DNA from: Halobacillus litoralis
GTDB lineage: Bacteria > Bacillota > Bacilli > Bacillales > Halobacillaceae
DNA: 64,000 nucleotides
Assembly: GCF_004101865.1 (NCBI RefSeq)
Contig: NZ_CP026119.1
Location: forward strand, 1-64,000
Reading direction: 5' to 3'
The position numbers were made by a program, and so were the translations under genes. Positions within the stretch are counted from its first letter, which is position 1; each line of letters begins with the position of its first letter. The notes under the pieces were generated by a model. The model saw nothing but the letters and a program-made list of their open reading frames with translations, had not been told where the DNA came from and ran no database searches. Positions 48,925 to 57,412 of the stretch are shown piece after piece.

Positions 48925-51012
48925 TTACATGTTCTGCCTTTTACGTTGTAGCATTTTTTCTAATACAGCTTTATTACTTTCAATAAATGTGAGCTCATCT
49001 TCACTAGGATTCGTTTTTAACCAGACGGAGCTTTTACCTGTTCTTAATATCCCTTCTCCCTTTTCCGGATTTCCGAATAAGATGTCAATTTCGCCATCAC
49101 TGAGGTCAAAGTTTTCTTTTACTTTCTTCAAATCTATTTTGTTCTGTTGCATGAACAGAATGGTAAATGTAGAAGAAAGAATACCGCGGGCTTTCGTATT
49201 TTCAAGAATTCTGGCGAAGTCTTGTGTAGCCCAACATAAACCACAGTTTCTCTTCCTAGCCCTCCGAGCTACTTTTTCGAAGAAGGAAACCGTTTGGTCA
49301 TTATCAATGAACTGCCAGAGTTCGTCGCAATAAATGTACTTCTCTTTTGTTGCGTTATCACTGTTTTTCGCGAAATATTCCCATAAGTAATTTAGTATTA
49401 CATGGTAAGCAATCGGTCTTAAGAAACCTTCTTCCATCTGACTAATATTAAAGTTTACTAGTCTTGAAGAGTTAAGAGATTGAGTGACTCCCTTCCCTAA
49501 ATAAGTCTGGCCATCAAATATTGGCTTGCTTCCGTTTTTAAGGAATGGGCGGATAGCTGCAATCAGACGTTCAGCATTTAGTTCTTCTATAAAATTTTCA
49601 ATTAAGTATTCATAGATATCACTTATGGTAGGTTCCGGTTTTCTAACTTGTGATTGTATCAATTGACCATCTACTTCCTGCACTTTATCTTCATACAAGG
49701 AAGAAGGATGGGAATTGAATTTCAACCTTTCTTCAAAAACATATTTTATGGCAGACTCTAGATAGTTCCTTTCATGAACATCCAATCCACCTTCTTCACT
49801 ATTCTTTCCTCTTACAATAATGTCGAAGAAGCTAAGAATTTCATTTTGCTTTTCACGCAATGGAACAAACCGGATATACTTTTTTCCGTTTTTTTCGATG
49901 ATTTCCTTTTCATCATCGTCTTCTAACCATTCCAACTCCTCAACGTCGTCCGAATCGATTTCTACGTCCGTTGCACTAATAGCACAAGGGTTAATACAAA
50001 TTTTCTCTTCTTCACTGATGTTAAGGTTGATTCCTCCGAGTCTTTTTGTGAGGGATACCATTTCTCCTTCAGGATCTATAACAGTAGACCATACATTAGC
50101 TCCACTTGTTTCACGCGCAATCTTTAATTTCATGGCAAGACTTTTACCTGAACCAGGAATACCGGTGATCCCTAAGTTGTAGTTTTGGGGGCGATATTCT
50201 TCACTACCAAAACTATTAATAAATTCAAGTTGGCCGGTGATTTTATTAATACCTAGAGGAACTCCACCCGTGTACCTTCCACTCCCTGAGATGAATGGTG
50301 TGAAAGTGGACAATGCCCTCCTGTCAATGTTCCGTAGTGAATCTTCTAATTCATTATTACCAATGGGAATCGAGCTTCTTAGTCCTTTTTTGACTCTGCT
50401 CCACGCAGGAGCTATCTTGAAAAAGTTACCGGATAGCTCGTCCTCAACCATTTCACTATACGCGTCTAATTCTTTTTCACTTTGACCAAAAAGCATCCCC
50501 ATTGTAGATATAGAGTACGTATCATTTTCAGAGAACTGTATTTCGTCCATGAGTTGTTCCGTATCAAATATCTTAGTTTTAATGTCATTGATTTGATCAA
50601 TATTTCCTCTTTTATTCTGGAAAGCTAAATTGGATTGAAGCATGGTGAGCTGTCTTTGGAGGGACCGGATTGCATCGGATTTACTCACTTTATTCACATC
50701 TACCACTACATCCGCTTCTCCACTGGAAGTAATAGAGTAAAGCCAATTAGTTTGCATCTTCCTCGGATAACCATCTCTCGGAATATAAAAGGGACGAAAG
50801 TATGTTTTCGTACCTAGCGATTGCTTCATTACACCGAAGTCTTCTGAATTTATTGTTAGACCATCCGGTGAGATAATGTCCCACAAAGTTGGTTGGGTTT
50901 CAATTTGAGTTGCGGCTTCCTCTTCATGCTGCTTCTTTTTCTTTTTCGAAATTTTAGCTTGCTTCTTCGGCTTTTCTTGGTTGTTCATGATTTTCTTGAG
51001 CAATTTCATCAT
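48925..51012 (-). CDS. VirB4-like conjugation ATPase
   Basis: The 695-residue protein has an N-terminal Lys-rich segment, a VirB4/TraE N-domain and a RecA-like motor with Walker A G-I-P-G-S-G-K-S-L-A-M-K (about 289-300), Walker B Y-I-Y-C-D-E-L-W-Q-F and the motif A-T-Q-D-F-A-R-I-L (Gln sensor). It powers pilus assembly and DNA transfer. Its start overlaps the TraC-like gene by 59 nt, with GGAGGGGG upstream of ATG 51012. Confidence 0.9.
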   Translation of the reverse strand: MMKLLKKIMNNQEKPKKQAKISKKKKKQHEEEAATQIETQPTLWDIISPDGLTINSEDFGVMKQSLGTKTYFRPFYIPRDGYPRKMQTNWLYSITSSGEADVVVDVNKVSKSDAIRSLQRQLTMLQSNLAFQNKRGNIDQINDIKTKIFDTEQLMDEIQFSENDTYSISTMGMLFGQSEKELDAYSEMVEDELSGNFFKIAPAWSRVKKGLRSSIPIGNNELEDSLRNIDRRALSTFTPFISGSGRYTGGVPLGINKITGQLEFINSFGSEEYRPQNYNLGITGIPGSGKSLAMKLKIARETSGANVWSTVIDPEGEMVSLTKRLGGINLNISEEEKICINPCAISATDVEIDSDDVEELEWLEDDDEKEIIEKNGKKYIRFVPLREKQNEILSFFDIIVRGKNSEEGGLDVHERNYLESAIKYVFEERLKFNSHPSSLYEDKVQEVDGQLIQSQVRKPEPTISDIYEYLIENFIEELNAERLIAAIRPFLKNGSKPIFDGQTYLGKGVTQSLNSSRLVNFNISQMEEGFLRPIAYHVILNYLWEYFAKNSDNATKEKYIYCDELWQFIDNDQTVSFFEKVARRARKRNCGLCWATQDFARILENTKARGILSSTFTILFMQQNKIDLKKVKENFDLSDGEIDILFGNPEKGEGILRTGKSSVWLKTNPSEDELTFIESNKAVLEKMLQRKRQNM

Positions 51013-51862
51013 CTACCCCCTCCTTCACGAGTTCGATTCGAGCATTATCTTGTTCTGCGGTGACATAAAGAGCCAACATTTCTTTAACCCCGAAATCTTG
51101 ATAACGATTTTTCACAGCTTTTCTGCGGTTGAATGTGTGATATAAAACTTCACCGATTCCTTCATTAGTTAAAAGTTCAACATCCATGTTCGCTTTTCTA
51201 AGCTGACTCTTAGCCGTATTGAAACGTCTATATAATTCAGCAAAAGCTTTTTCAACGATTTTTTGTTCTAATTCTTCCCTATCCTCAGCTGTAATGTCAT
51301 TGGAGTTAACCGTATGAGTAAACAACAAATACCTCTTCGTCTCATACCTCGGTGTAATAGTTTGCCATTTCACAAGATCCTCTACTAAAGAACGTCCATA
51401 CTGAATTGCATTATCATGTAAGTTATCAGCATCCATCATGCTTTCTCTCATTTGTTGAATCGGCACAGATAAATCCACGTAACGGTTTTGCAGATAGAAT
51501 TGCACATTGTAGTTTAATTGAGCTAACCACCGTTCGAACGAAACGTCTATGGCTTCCTGCTCCTCTTGGGACAACAGGAAGTAGTTAACTGGATTAACCT
51601 CTGCATACAAAACAAATTTGTTGTTATGGTATCTAAGCATGTGGTTATCAATCTCTTTCACATCTGAAAGAAAGTCTCTAAATAGGTTTGGTTCTTCATC
51701 TAATTCAACCTCATGCTTTTTAGGTTTATTTTTCTTTTTCGATTTATGATCATGTGATGATGTAACACCATTTCCTTTCCAAGGAAGTATGGGCTTTTTC
51801 TCCATCTTCCTAGCGAAAATATAAATGGCTAGTCCGAATATAATCATGAATAATATTTCCAC
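50954..51862 (-). CDS. TraC-like conjugation protein (VirB4 N-terminal relative)
   Basis: The 302-residue protein has one N-terminal membrane helix (M-I-I-F-G-L-A-I-Y-I-F-A-R) and a soluble domain similar in pattern to the VirB4 N-terminal/TraC-F-type domain (V-N-P-V-N-Y-F-L-L-S-Q-E-E-Q, W-Q-T-I-T-P-R-Y-E-T-K-R-Y-L-L-F). It has no nucleotide-binding site. Such proteins precede VirB4 in Gram-positive conjugation operons. The 59-nt overlap with the VirB4 gene suggests tight stoichiometric coupling. Confidence 0.65.
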   Translation of the reverse strand: MEILFMIIFGLAIYIFARKMEKKPILPWKGNGVTSSHDHKSKKKNKPKKHEVELDEEPNLFRDFLSDVKEIDNHMLRYHNNKFVLYAEVNPVNYFLLSQEEQEAIDVSFERWLAQLNYNVQFYLQNRYVDLSVPIQQMRESMMDADNLHDNAIQYGRSLVEDLVKWQTITPRYETKRYLLFTHTVNSNDITAEDREELEQKIVEKAFAELYRRFNTAKSQLRKANMDVELLTNEGIGEVLYHTFNRRKAVKNRYQDFGVKEMLALYVTAEQDNARIELVKEGVDDEIAQENHEQPRKAEEAS

Positions 51863-51889
51863 TTAAATCCTCCTCTCTCTGAAAAGGTT

Positions 51890-52210
51890 CTAACTGGAAC
51901 CTTTTCGCCATACACCAATTTGATTTTTATATCCTAACTTGATAAGCAAGTATTGATCGAAATTTAGATTATATTTATGTTTCCTAAGAAAGCCGAACAC
52001 CCCAACAATTGCTACTACAGGTAAAGCAGCAAAGATACACAACAGTGCTCCTATGTAGAAGGTAGGACCTAACCCATAAACAACTGGTGTATAGGAATAT
52101 ATCAGTAATCCTCCAACAATGAGATAAATAAGTTGCCGTTTGGATAGGATGCCAAGTATTGTCTTCTGTTCACTAGACATATCAATAGGAACGGTTACTT
52201 TTCGTGTCAT
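51890..52210 (-). CDS. PrgI/VirB3-family conjugation protein
   Basis: The 106-residue protein begins M-T-R-K-V-T-V-P-I-D-M and has two adjacent hydrophobic segments (about 26-45 and 50-73), then Y-N-L-N-F-D-Q-Y-L-L-I-K, all typical of PrgI-family proteins that take the place of VirB3. It lies between the pilin-like and TraC-like genes, as expected. AAGGGGG precedes ATG 52210. Confidence 0.8.
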   Translation of the reverse strand: MTRKVTVPIDMSSEQKTILGILSKRQLIYLIVGGLLIYSYTPVVYGLGPTFYIGALLCIFAALPVVAIVGVFGFLRKHKYNLNFDQYLLIKLGYKNQIGVWRKGSS

Positions 52211-52238
52211 AAAATCCCCCTTATGCGGTAAAGATATA

Positions 52239-52265
52239 CCCCTCTAAACGATTAGAGGGGTTTTA
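52239..52265. terminator. Hairpin between pilin and PrgI genes
   Basis: CCCCTCTAA-ACGA-TTAGAGGGG is a perfect 9-bp stem. The T-run is on the plus strand (GGTTTTATT), so on the minus strand it is more likely an mRNA hairpin lowering expression downstream of the pilin gene. Confidence 0.55.
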
Positions 52266-52283
52266 TTAGATATTTATTAAGTA

Positions 52284-52658
52284 TTAGCCACCAAAACCGC
52301 TAATCCAACCGGCTATATCATAGGCTTTCATAATTACCCAACCACCAACAAAAGCCATTCCTAGACCAATGAATCCAGCAGTACGACCTTGTGGGTTGCC
52401 TCCTTGTGCGGAAGCTAGCTTAATTCCTGCAAAAATCAAGCAAGCTAATATCCAGAATCCCCCTAAGGCCATTACGAAGTAAACAAGTTTGTCTAGATCA
52501 TCATAGATTCCACTATTTTCAATGCTTCCATCAGGTGTAATTCCGGCTTTCTCCCATGCAGCATCTACATAGTCTGGTCCAATAAGAATAAAGCTGAATG
52601 CGAAAATGGCGGTTAGTGTTAAAAGAATAACTGCACTTTTCTTTGTACTCTTCATCAT
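52284..52658 (-). CDS. VirB2/TrbC-like pilin
   Basis: The 125-residue protein has an N-terminal signal-type helix (about 8-26), a short soluble part, and two hydrophobic segments (L-V-Y-F-V-M-A-L-G-G-F-W-I-L-A-C and G-F-I-G-L-G-M-A-F-V-G-G-W-V-I) linked by a basic loop with A-Q-G-G-N-P-Q-G-R. This is the usual VirB2-type pilin shape. AAGGAGG precedes ATG 52658. A long hairpin lies in its leader. Confidence 0.7.
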   Translation of the reverse strand: MMKSTKKSAVILLTLTAIFAFSFILIGPDYVDAAWEKAGITPDGSIENSGIYDDLDKLVYFVMALGGFWILACLIFAGIKLASAQGGNPQGRTAGFIGLGMAFVGGWVIMKAYDIAGWISGFGG

Positions 52659-52677
52659 TTCACCTCCTTTGGGAGAA

Positions 52678-52756
52678 ACAAAAAAATCCCCCGAAAAAAC
52701 CATGAACAAGTGACTTCAAAAAAGAAGTTAACTCTTCATGATTTTTTCGGGGGATT
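52678..52756 (-). terminator. Long leader hairpin/attenuator before the pilin gene
   Basis: On the minus strand the arms (52734-52756 and 52685-52707, about 21 bp, mostly paired, with CCCCCG/CGGGGG bases) end in a seven-T run. It lies only about 20 nt before the pilin start, so it is a transcription attenuator or a terminator that the pilin transcript must bypass. Confidence 0.7.
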
Positions 52757-52845
52757 CCCGTTGAACGAATATGTAATTTAAATCTATGTATATAATATTG
52801 GATTTTCTGTAAGAATGCAACTCTCTATTTCTTTGGGTATGAACA

Positions 52846-52892
52846 AAACAACAAAGCTACCTTCCTATATTACTAGAAGATAGCTTTGTTCC
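52846..52892 (-). terminator. Terminator after the 90-residue gene
   Basis: On the minus strand ACAAAGCTATCTTC pairs with GAAGGTAGCTTTGT (two small mismatches), followed by TGTTTTGTT. Confidence 0.6.
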
Positions 52893-52905
52893 TTTTAAAT
52901 ACTCT

Positions 52906-53178
52906 CTATGAGAAATATTTGTTATTCAGATATTCTTCCTCAAGCAAGTCCATGACAAGCCACACTTCAGTTTCTCCATCTTTTTCGCCTGCCATACAGA
53001 TATGATGATATCCATCATCCTCATACCACATATCGAACTGTTCCGCTTCTTTATTTTCTCCTTCTGCGATCATCATATGACCTATGATTTGCCCATCAGA
53101 CTCTGGCAACCAATCAATCGAATGGACTGTTACTTCGTAGCCTGGTGACATTAATATGTTTATCGGTTCTTGGTTCAT
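52906..53178 (-). CDS. Acidic hypothetical protein, 90 residues
   Basis: The protein begins M-N-Q-E-P-I-N-I-L-M-S-P-G-Y and is acidic (E-N-K-E-A-E-Q-F-D-M-W-Y-E-D-D-G). It has a beta-rich pattern with no membrane segment. It is separated from the primase gene by 51 nt and followed by a terminator. The family is unknown; its low pI recalls anti-restriction or DNA-mimic proteins on conjugative plasmids, but that is speculation. Confidence 0.5.
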   Translation of the reverse strand: MNQEPINILMSPGYEVTVHSIDWLPESDGQIIGHMMIAEGENKEAEQFDMWYEDDGYHHICMAGEKDGETEVWLVMDLLEEEYLNNKYFS

Positions 53179-53229
53179 TTTACGTTCTCTCCCTTTGTAT
53201 AAAGATTAGTTATCATTACGAAAATTCAA

Positions 53230-54522
53230 TTAAAATAACCTCTTAAATTGCGGTAATTTGCGACTCAATAGCAGATCGTCGATTCCTTTTGAATGTTCCG
53301 AATTCCACACGACCATGTTCACATGATATTTTTCCTCTTTAAGTTTTTTAATGCACTGCATTAAAATCGCTTTTACATATATGTTGTCTACTGCATCCAT
53401 ATCAAAGCAAAGGTTGATCTCTTCAACCCCCATTTCTTTAAGGATTGGTAGTACCATTTGCCATGAGTTGACGCCAGGTAATGCGATAAAGGTATCGCCG
53501 TAGGCTGCCAATTGGTCTTTACTCATTAGCATTGATACTAAATCGCTGGATATGTCTGCTTTCAATGCTCCTTCTGTTAGCCAGACCTTTTTAGATGTAA
53601 GAGGCTCACCTGTTTTTAACCGAGTCATTCGGTGGGTAGGCGTTGTAACATGAATGGGAGCGGGGTCACCAGAACTTGCACCTTTGTTTTTCTTTGCAGA
53701 ACTCAACCAGTAATAACGGTTTCCTTTTTTTAATGTAACCCATCCTAAAATGCTATCTGATGTATCTTGAATGGATGATTCCGGACTATATACGGTTACT
53801 GTTTCCCCAACGTCCAATCTTTGTTCAAATAATATTTCTCCTTCGTAAAGGAACTGCACTAAATTTGGTTGTTCCTTTACAACGGCTCTTAATCCTTGTT
53901 TTCTCTCCTGTACTTTCACATCGTTAGGCGGTTGATCCAAACGATATTGAAATCCTATGATTTCCTTTCGAAGGTTACGGTAAGGGATTAATATACCCTT
54001 CATACCACTAATGGACCAATACTTTCCATACTTTCCTTCCGCTTCAAAGAAACCAGGGATGCCTTTAAACTCGTCTCTGCCTAAAGATTGTTGCAGAAGC
54101 TTTACGGCTTCCCAAGGCTTATCAGGGAAAGATTGATAATCTCTAACCCTTATTTGTTCATCAGATAATTGACGCTTTTTACTAGTCAGGTGAACATAAT
54201 GCTCTTCATCTAATTTCAAAAGCTCTAGAAGAGATTGATAGACTTCATTCAACGTATATTCATCTAGTTTCTTTTCTCCGGATATGGAAGCGGCTTGGCT
54301 TGGGTCAATCTTTCTTCGCTTTTTTTCCCCTTTTAAGAAATGGAGATAAGATGGAAGACTTGAATTTTTACTAAAAGGCCGATCACTTACCTCTCTTATA
54401 CAAGCCACCACATCACCTTCTTGATTTTGCATACATCCACCAGACTTATTACAAATAGGACAAGCTATTCGGTAAAACTCGAACCACCCTGGTATTTTAG
54501 TACCTCTCATGTCTTTACTCAT
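53230..54522 (-). CDS. Plasmid primase-like protein: zinc finger plus DUF3854 (TOPRIM-like) domain
   Basis: The 430-residue protein has an N-terminal zinc-finger-like C-P-I-C-N-K-S-G-G-C...V-V-A-C-I-R (residues about 20-45), a central domain that contains G-I-L-I-P-Y-R-N-L-R-K-E-I-I-G-F-Q-Y-R (as in phage primases), and a C-terminal TOPRIM-like domain with V-W-L-T-E-G-A-L-K-A-D, I-A-L-P-G-V-N-S-W and C-F-D-M-D-A-V (Glu and DxD metal residues). It probably primes lagging-strand synthesis during transfer or replication. ATG 54522 follows GAGAGGATGTTTATT, the same start region as in the leader-RNA genes. Confidence 0.75.
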   Translation of the reverse strand: MSKDMRGTKIPGWFEFYRIACPICNKSGGCMQNQEGDVVACIREVSDRPFSKNSSLPSYLHFLKGEKKRRKIDPSQAASISGEKKLDEYTLNEVYQSLLELLKLDEEHYVHLTSKKRQLSDEQIRVRDYQSFPDKPWEAVKLLQQSLGRDEFKGIPGFFEAEGKYGKYWSISGMKGILIPYRNLRKEIIGFQYRLDQPPNDVKVQERKQGLRAVVKEQPNLVQFLYEGEILFEQRLDVGETVTVYSPESSIQDTSDSILGWVTLKKGNRYYWLSSAKKNKGASSGDPAPIHVTTPTHRMTRLKTGEPLTSKKVWLTEGALKADISSDLVSMLMSKDQLAAYGDTFIALPGVNSWQMVLPILKEMGVEEINLCFDMDAVDNIYVKAILMQCIKKLKEEKYHVNMVVWNSEHSKGIDDLLLSRKLPQFKRLF

Positions 54523-54548
54523 AATAAACATCCTCTCCCTTTTACCAA

Positions 54549-54881
54549 TCAACCAATACAATCAAAAAAGCGATTACGGTCTGTTGGTGGCATGACTGTA
54601 ACTACTAGAAACTGGCTTTGTCCTTCTTCAGATAGAACCACTACGATAGGGTTGTGGCTAGAATCTTTACCTTCGACTACGTAAGAAAAGACATTTTGAC
54701 CAATTGTATGGTTGTATCCATATTGAACTTCACATAGCCGACCTTTCATAATGCAGGAAACAATATCCCCCTTAGTGTAACCTCTCACCCGCAAACGTTC
54801 TTTTGTGTGAGAACCGATTCGGATGTACCCCTTTTCACTCATTAATACCTTTTTAATTTCATTCAGTTTCTTCCCATTCAC
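54549..54881 (-). CDS. DUF4258-like protein behind leader RNA copy D
   Basis: The 110-residue protein starts at GTG 54881 behind GGAGGTGAGG; a longer frame would lie in the leader RNA. It has H-T-K-E-R-L-R-V-R-G-Y-T-K-G-D-I-V-S-C-I-M-K-G-R and a final strand F-L-V-V-T-V-M, the pattern of DUF4258 (RelE-like fold, phage or toxin-like: h-x-x-R-M-x-x-R-x-I-x-x-x-D-I). There is no neighbouring antitoxin; it could be a small enzyme or a tamed toxin. The primase start lies 27 nt after its stop. Confidence 0.6.
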   Translation of the reverse strand: MNGKKLNEIKKVLMSEKGYIRIGSHTKERLRVRGYTKGDIVSCIMKGRLCEVQYGYNHTIGQNVFSYVVEGKDSSHNPIVVVLSEEGQSQFLVVTVMPPTDRNRFFDCIG

Positions 54882-54904
54882 TTTCCTCACCTCCGTTTTT
54901 GAAC

Positions 54905-55023
54905 ATAAAAAGGCGGTCCCTAAGACGATAGAAAAGCACACGTATTGTGTCATCTATCAGTCTCAGAGACCGCCTAAAGTTTAATGATTAGCCCGCTAAC
55001 CTTGAATCAAGGTTGCAAATTAA
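54905..55023 (-). ncRNA. Structured leader RNA, copy D (Bacillus-plasmid-motif-like)
   Basis: On the minus strand: AATTTGCAACC-TTGATTCAA-GGTTAGCGGGCTAATCATTAA, then a long hairpin opening GGCGGTCTCTGAGACTGATAG and closing CTATCGTCTTAGGGACCGCC before TTTTT. It has the same parts and order as copies A-C. It lies just upstream of the DUF4258 and primase genes. Confidence 0.7.
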
Positions 55024-55082
55024 GATAAAGCAAAAGTCTAATTGCTTAAACTATAAACGATTTTAAACGCATAATCAAGAAA

Positions 55083-56768
55083 CTATAGACGAGACTTAAT
55101 TCTTTTCAATAGGTGAAAAAGTGGATTTGAGGGAACTGCTTCTTGATACTGTTCTCCTAAGACCGTCTGGGCAATTTCATGAAAATGTGGTTCAAGTATA
55201 TTTGATGCGTCTTTATAAAAGATTAAAGGCTTCTTCTGGTAATAATTTTTGTATACCGGTTCGGTTAAATCAGGAATTTTGGCCAGGATAGGAAATCCAA
55301 TTTCTTCGGCTATTTGATCCGATTTAACAAAAGGAAAATCTCTAAAGAATAGTAGCTTCACCTTAATATTTTGTTGTTTGGCTATTTCCTGAATGTATTG
55401 CTTCCAAGCAGTCATTTGTTGATAAGAACCATCCAAGACTACCCATAATTCATCTGCAATGGATAGAGTATCTAATGTATAGCTTTCCATTTCACCAGCT
55501 GGTAAATCAATAAGCGAAAGATCAAAACCATCTCCAATTCGGATATACTCGTCTATCTCCGATACGCTCCAATTCAATTCCCAATCGCCATCATCTAAAG
55601 GGAGCCATGTCACTCCTTGATAATTCCAAATCAAGCTTTCAACTTTTGAATTTTTGTTTCGAATATAACGGATAAATGAAACCCAATTCTCCGGCATATC
55701 CTCATACCTCTTCAACATGGTTTTAAAAAATTCATTAGGCCGCAGCCCTTCAATTACATTCGTATCCACCTTCGCTTTTTCTAAGAAGATAGCAAAGTTA
55801 AAGATAAACGTAGATACTCCCATTCGACTAGCATAAGGGGACCAAACGGCAATTTTTTGACCACGCTTAGACCTTTTATTAAGTATCCCCTTTCGTAATT
55901 CTCGACTTTCTTCCGCGGACAACACTTTCTCTTCATGGTGAATACCTGGCGAAACATTATCTTTCACTATTTCCTCATGTTTAGAAGCTTCTTTTTTACT
56001 GTCAGGAAGTGGTTCTTCCTTTGTAGGTTCATCCCTCACAACATGGCTATTTTCCGTCTTTTCTTCAGTAGTTGATGTGTCTTTATTAGATGGACCATTT
56101 TCAGTTGTTTCTGGAGAAGGCGTTTGGGTGTTTGATGGAACACTAGGATTACTCTTAGGGGGACCGGACGATTCGATTTTATTGTTGTTTTGTTCTTTTT
56201 TGTTCTCCTTTTCCGCTTCCATACTTTTAGGTTTAAGTACTTCCTTCTCTTCTTTATGGAAAGTCCTATTTTCATCACCGTTGGAGGTGTTTTGAACAAT
56301 CGCCTTCTTGCTATTTTCCTTATCTTTTGTTTTTTGTTCACCCTGCTTCTTGGGCTCAGCTTTTGCTTCTTCCGGTTCAGTCTTTCTATCTTTTTCTTGA
56401 ATAGAGCTGACTTTATTTGAAGCTGGTCGGTTGATTTTCAGTGCAAGCTTTCCTAGTCGAACATAATTGCGTAATTTCATATTAGATGGAAACCAGCTTA
56501 TTTTTTCTTCACCTTCTGCTAAATGTGTGGTTCTCCCCTCCTGAACGCACCATATCTCCCCTTTTATTTCTCCTGCATTCAATTCAGTCACTCTATCTAT
56601 AAGACCCTGATTGGATAAAATAAATTTGTCGAAGGGCTGCTTTATGTATTCTTCAAATTTGGTTTCACTTATATGAAGGATATTTGCCTGGGGATTATAC
56701 TTTTTTAAATCATCTATGAGGAGTTGAAGAAACTCATTATCTGAAATTAATAAATATATCGTTTTCAT
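55083..56768 (-). CDS. CpaE/ParA-like ATPase with receiver-like N-terminus and degenerate P-loop
   Basis: The 561-residue protein has a receiver-like N-terminal domain (T-I-Y-L-L-I-S-D-N-E-F-L-Q, residues 1-115), a very acidic/basic low-complexity linker (about 120-290, E/K/P-rich), and a MinD/CpaE-like C-terminal domain (W-S-P-Y-A-S-R-M-G-V-S-T-F, D-L-S-L-I-D-L-P-A-G-E). The usual deviant Walker A Lys (K-G-G-V-G-K-S-T) is replaced by S-R-M-G-V-S-T, so ATP hydrolysis may be lost. It may place the secretion machinery at the membrane. ATG 56768 overlaps the upstream HTH gene. Confidence 0.7.
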   Translation of the reverse strand: MKTIYLLISDNEFLQLLIDDLKKYNPQANILHISETKFEEYIKQPFDKFILSNQGLIDRVTELNAGEIKGEIWCVQEGRTTHLAEGEEKISWFPSNMKLRNYVRLGKLALKINRPASNKVSSIQEKDRKTEPEEAKAEPKKQGEQKTKDKENSKKAIVQNTSNGDENRTFHKEEKEVLKPKSMEAEKENKKEQNNNKIESSGPPKSNPSVPSNTQTPSPETTENGPSNKDTSTTEEKTENSHVVRDEPTKEEPLPDSKKEASKHEEIVKDNVSPGIHHEEKVLSAEESRELRKGILNKRSKRGQKIAVWSPYASRMGVSTFIFNFAIFLEKAKVDTNVIEGLRPNEFFKTMLKRYEDMPENWVSFIRYIRNKNSKVESLIWNYQGVTWLPLDDGDWELNWSVSEIDEYIRIGDGFDLSLIDLPAGEMESYTLDTLSIADELWVVLDGSYQQMTAWKQYIQEIAKQQNIKVKLLFFRDFPFVKSDQIAEEIGFPILAKIPDLTEPVYKNYYQKKPLIFYKDASNILEPHFHEIAQTVLGEQYQEAVPSNPLFHLLKRIKSRL

Positions 56769-56982
56769 CAATCTCCCGCTCCTGTCTCAAGTAGCTATTT
56801 ATGCGGTCTTTTAGTTGGTTGGTGAAAGGAAATTTGTAATTTTCCACTTGTCCTATATAACTAGAAGACACTCCTAAATCCATAGCAAATTGATACTGAC
56901 TCTTCCCAAGTCTCTTTCTTAGGATTATCAATCTTTCATGGTCATCTTCGATTCTTTCGATATCATCAAATTCTTCAATCAT
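56737..56982 (-). CDS. Xre-family HTH regulator at the head of the conjugation operon
   Basis: The 81-residue protein has the Xre/Cro HTH: L-R-K-R-L-G-K-S-Q-Y-Q-F-A-M-D-L-G-V-S-S-S-Y-I-G-Q-V-E (about 22-48). ATG 56982 follows AGGAGG. It is the first gene of the leftward operon and overlaps the CpaE-like gene by 32 nt. It may repress this operon, whose leader also has a strong hairpin. Confidence 0.75.
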   Translation of the reverse strand: MIEEFDDIERIEDDHERLIILRKRLGKSQYQFAMDLGVSSSYIGQVENYKFPFTNQLKDRINSYLRQEREIDENDIFINFR

Positions 56983-57011
56983 GACAGATCCTATCCTCCT
57001 ATCAACAAATA

Positions 57012-57092
57012 ATCACATCTAAATAAAAAAAACGAAAACCGCCACCATAAACCCTTTGGAACAAAGGGTTTTATGGAAGCGGTCTTCGCTTT
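57012..57092 (-). terminator. Leader attenuator of the conjugation operon
   Basis: Arms at about 57033-57057 and 57062-57088 make a long imperfect stem with CCCTTTG-TTC-CAAAGGG at its tip; the minus strand then has an eight-T run (57024-57031). It is just upstream of the HTH gene on the minus strand, so it probably attenuates the operon. It does not carry the GCGGG core of the four leader RNAs. Confidence 0.65.
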
Positions 57093-57233
57093 AAGTTTGG
57101 TATTGGATTAGGTTTGGTAGTTCTGAAACATTATAACACACTCTATTCATTAGAGAAATGCTCTTTTATTTCAAGAAATTCTATTTGTAGATTAATGGAT
57201 GTTCGTATATACTAAAAGCGTATCATTTTATTT

Positions 57234-57360
57234 AAGTTTTTTTGCAACCCTTTTAGGGTTAGCGGGTTTTAATAGACATAATGGAGCCTTTGAGGTTCAT
57301 GTATATTTGTAGACGCCATAGTTGTGTCTTCAATACATGAGACTTCAAAGGCTTTTTTGT
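57234..57360 (+). ncRNA. Structured leader RNA, copy C (Bacillus-plasmid-motif-like)
   Basis: TTTTTTTGCAACCC-TTTTA-GGGTTAGCGGGTTTTAATAGACA, then GAGCCTTTGAGGTTCATGTAT pairing with ATACATGAGACTTCAAAGGC before TTTTTTG. It has the same parts and order as copies A, B and D. It lies in the 5' region of the Rad52-like gene. Confidence 0.7.
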
Positions 57361-57412
57361 GTTCAAAAACTTTGATGGAAGGATACAAAATAAATTTCAG
57401 GAGGATGTTTAT

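Noticed and set aside
57012..57092. A fifth copy of the plasmid leader RNA before the conjugation operon
   Set aside because: It has a long terminator hairpin but neither the TTTGCRACC hairpin nor the AGCGGGT core.
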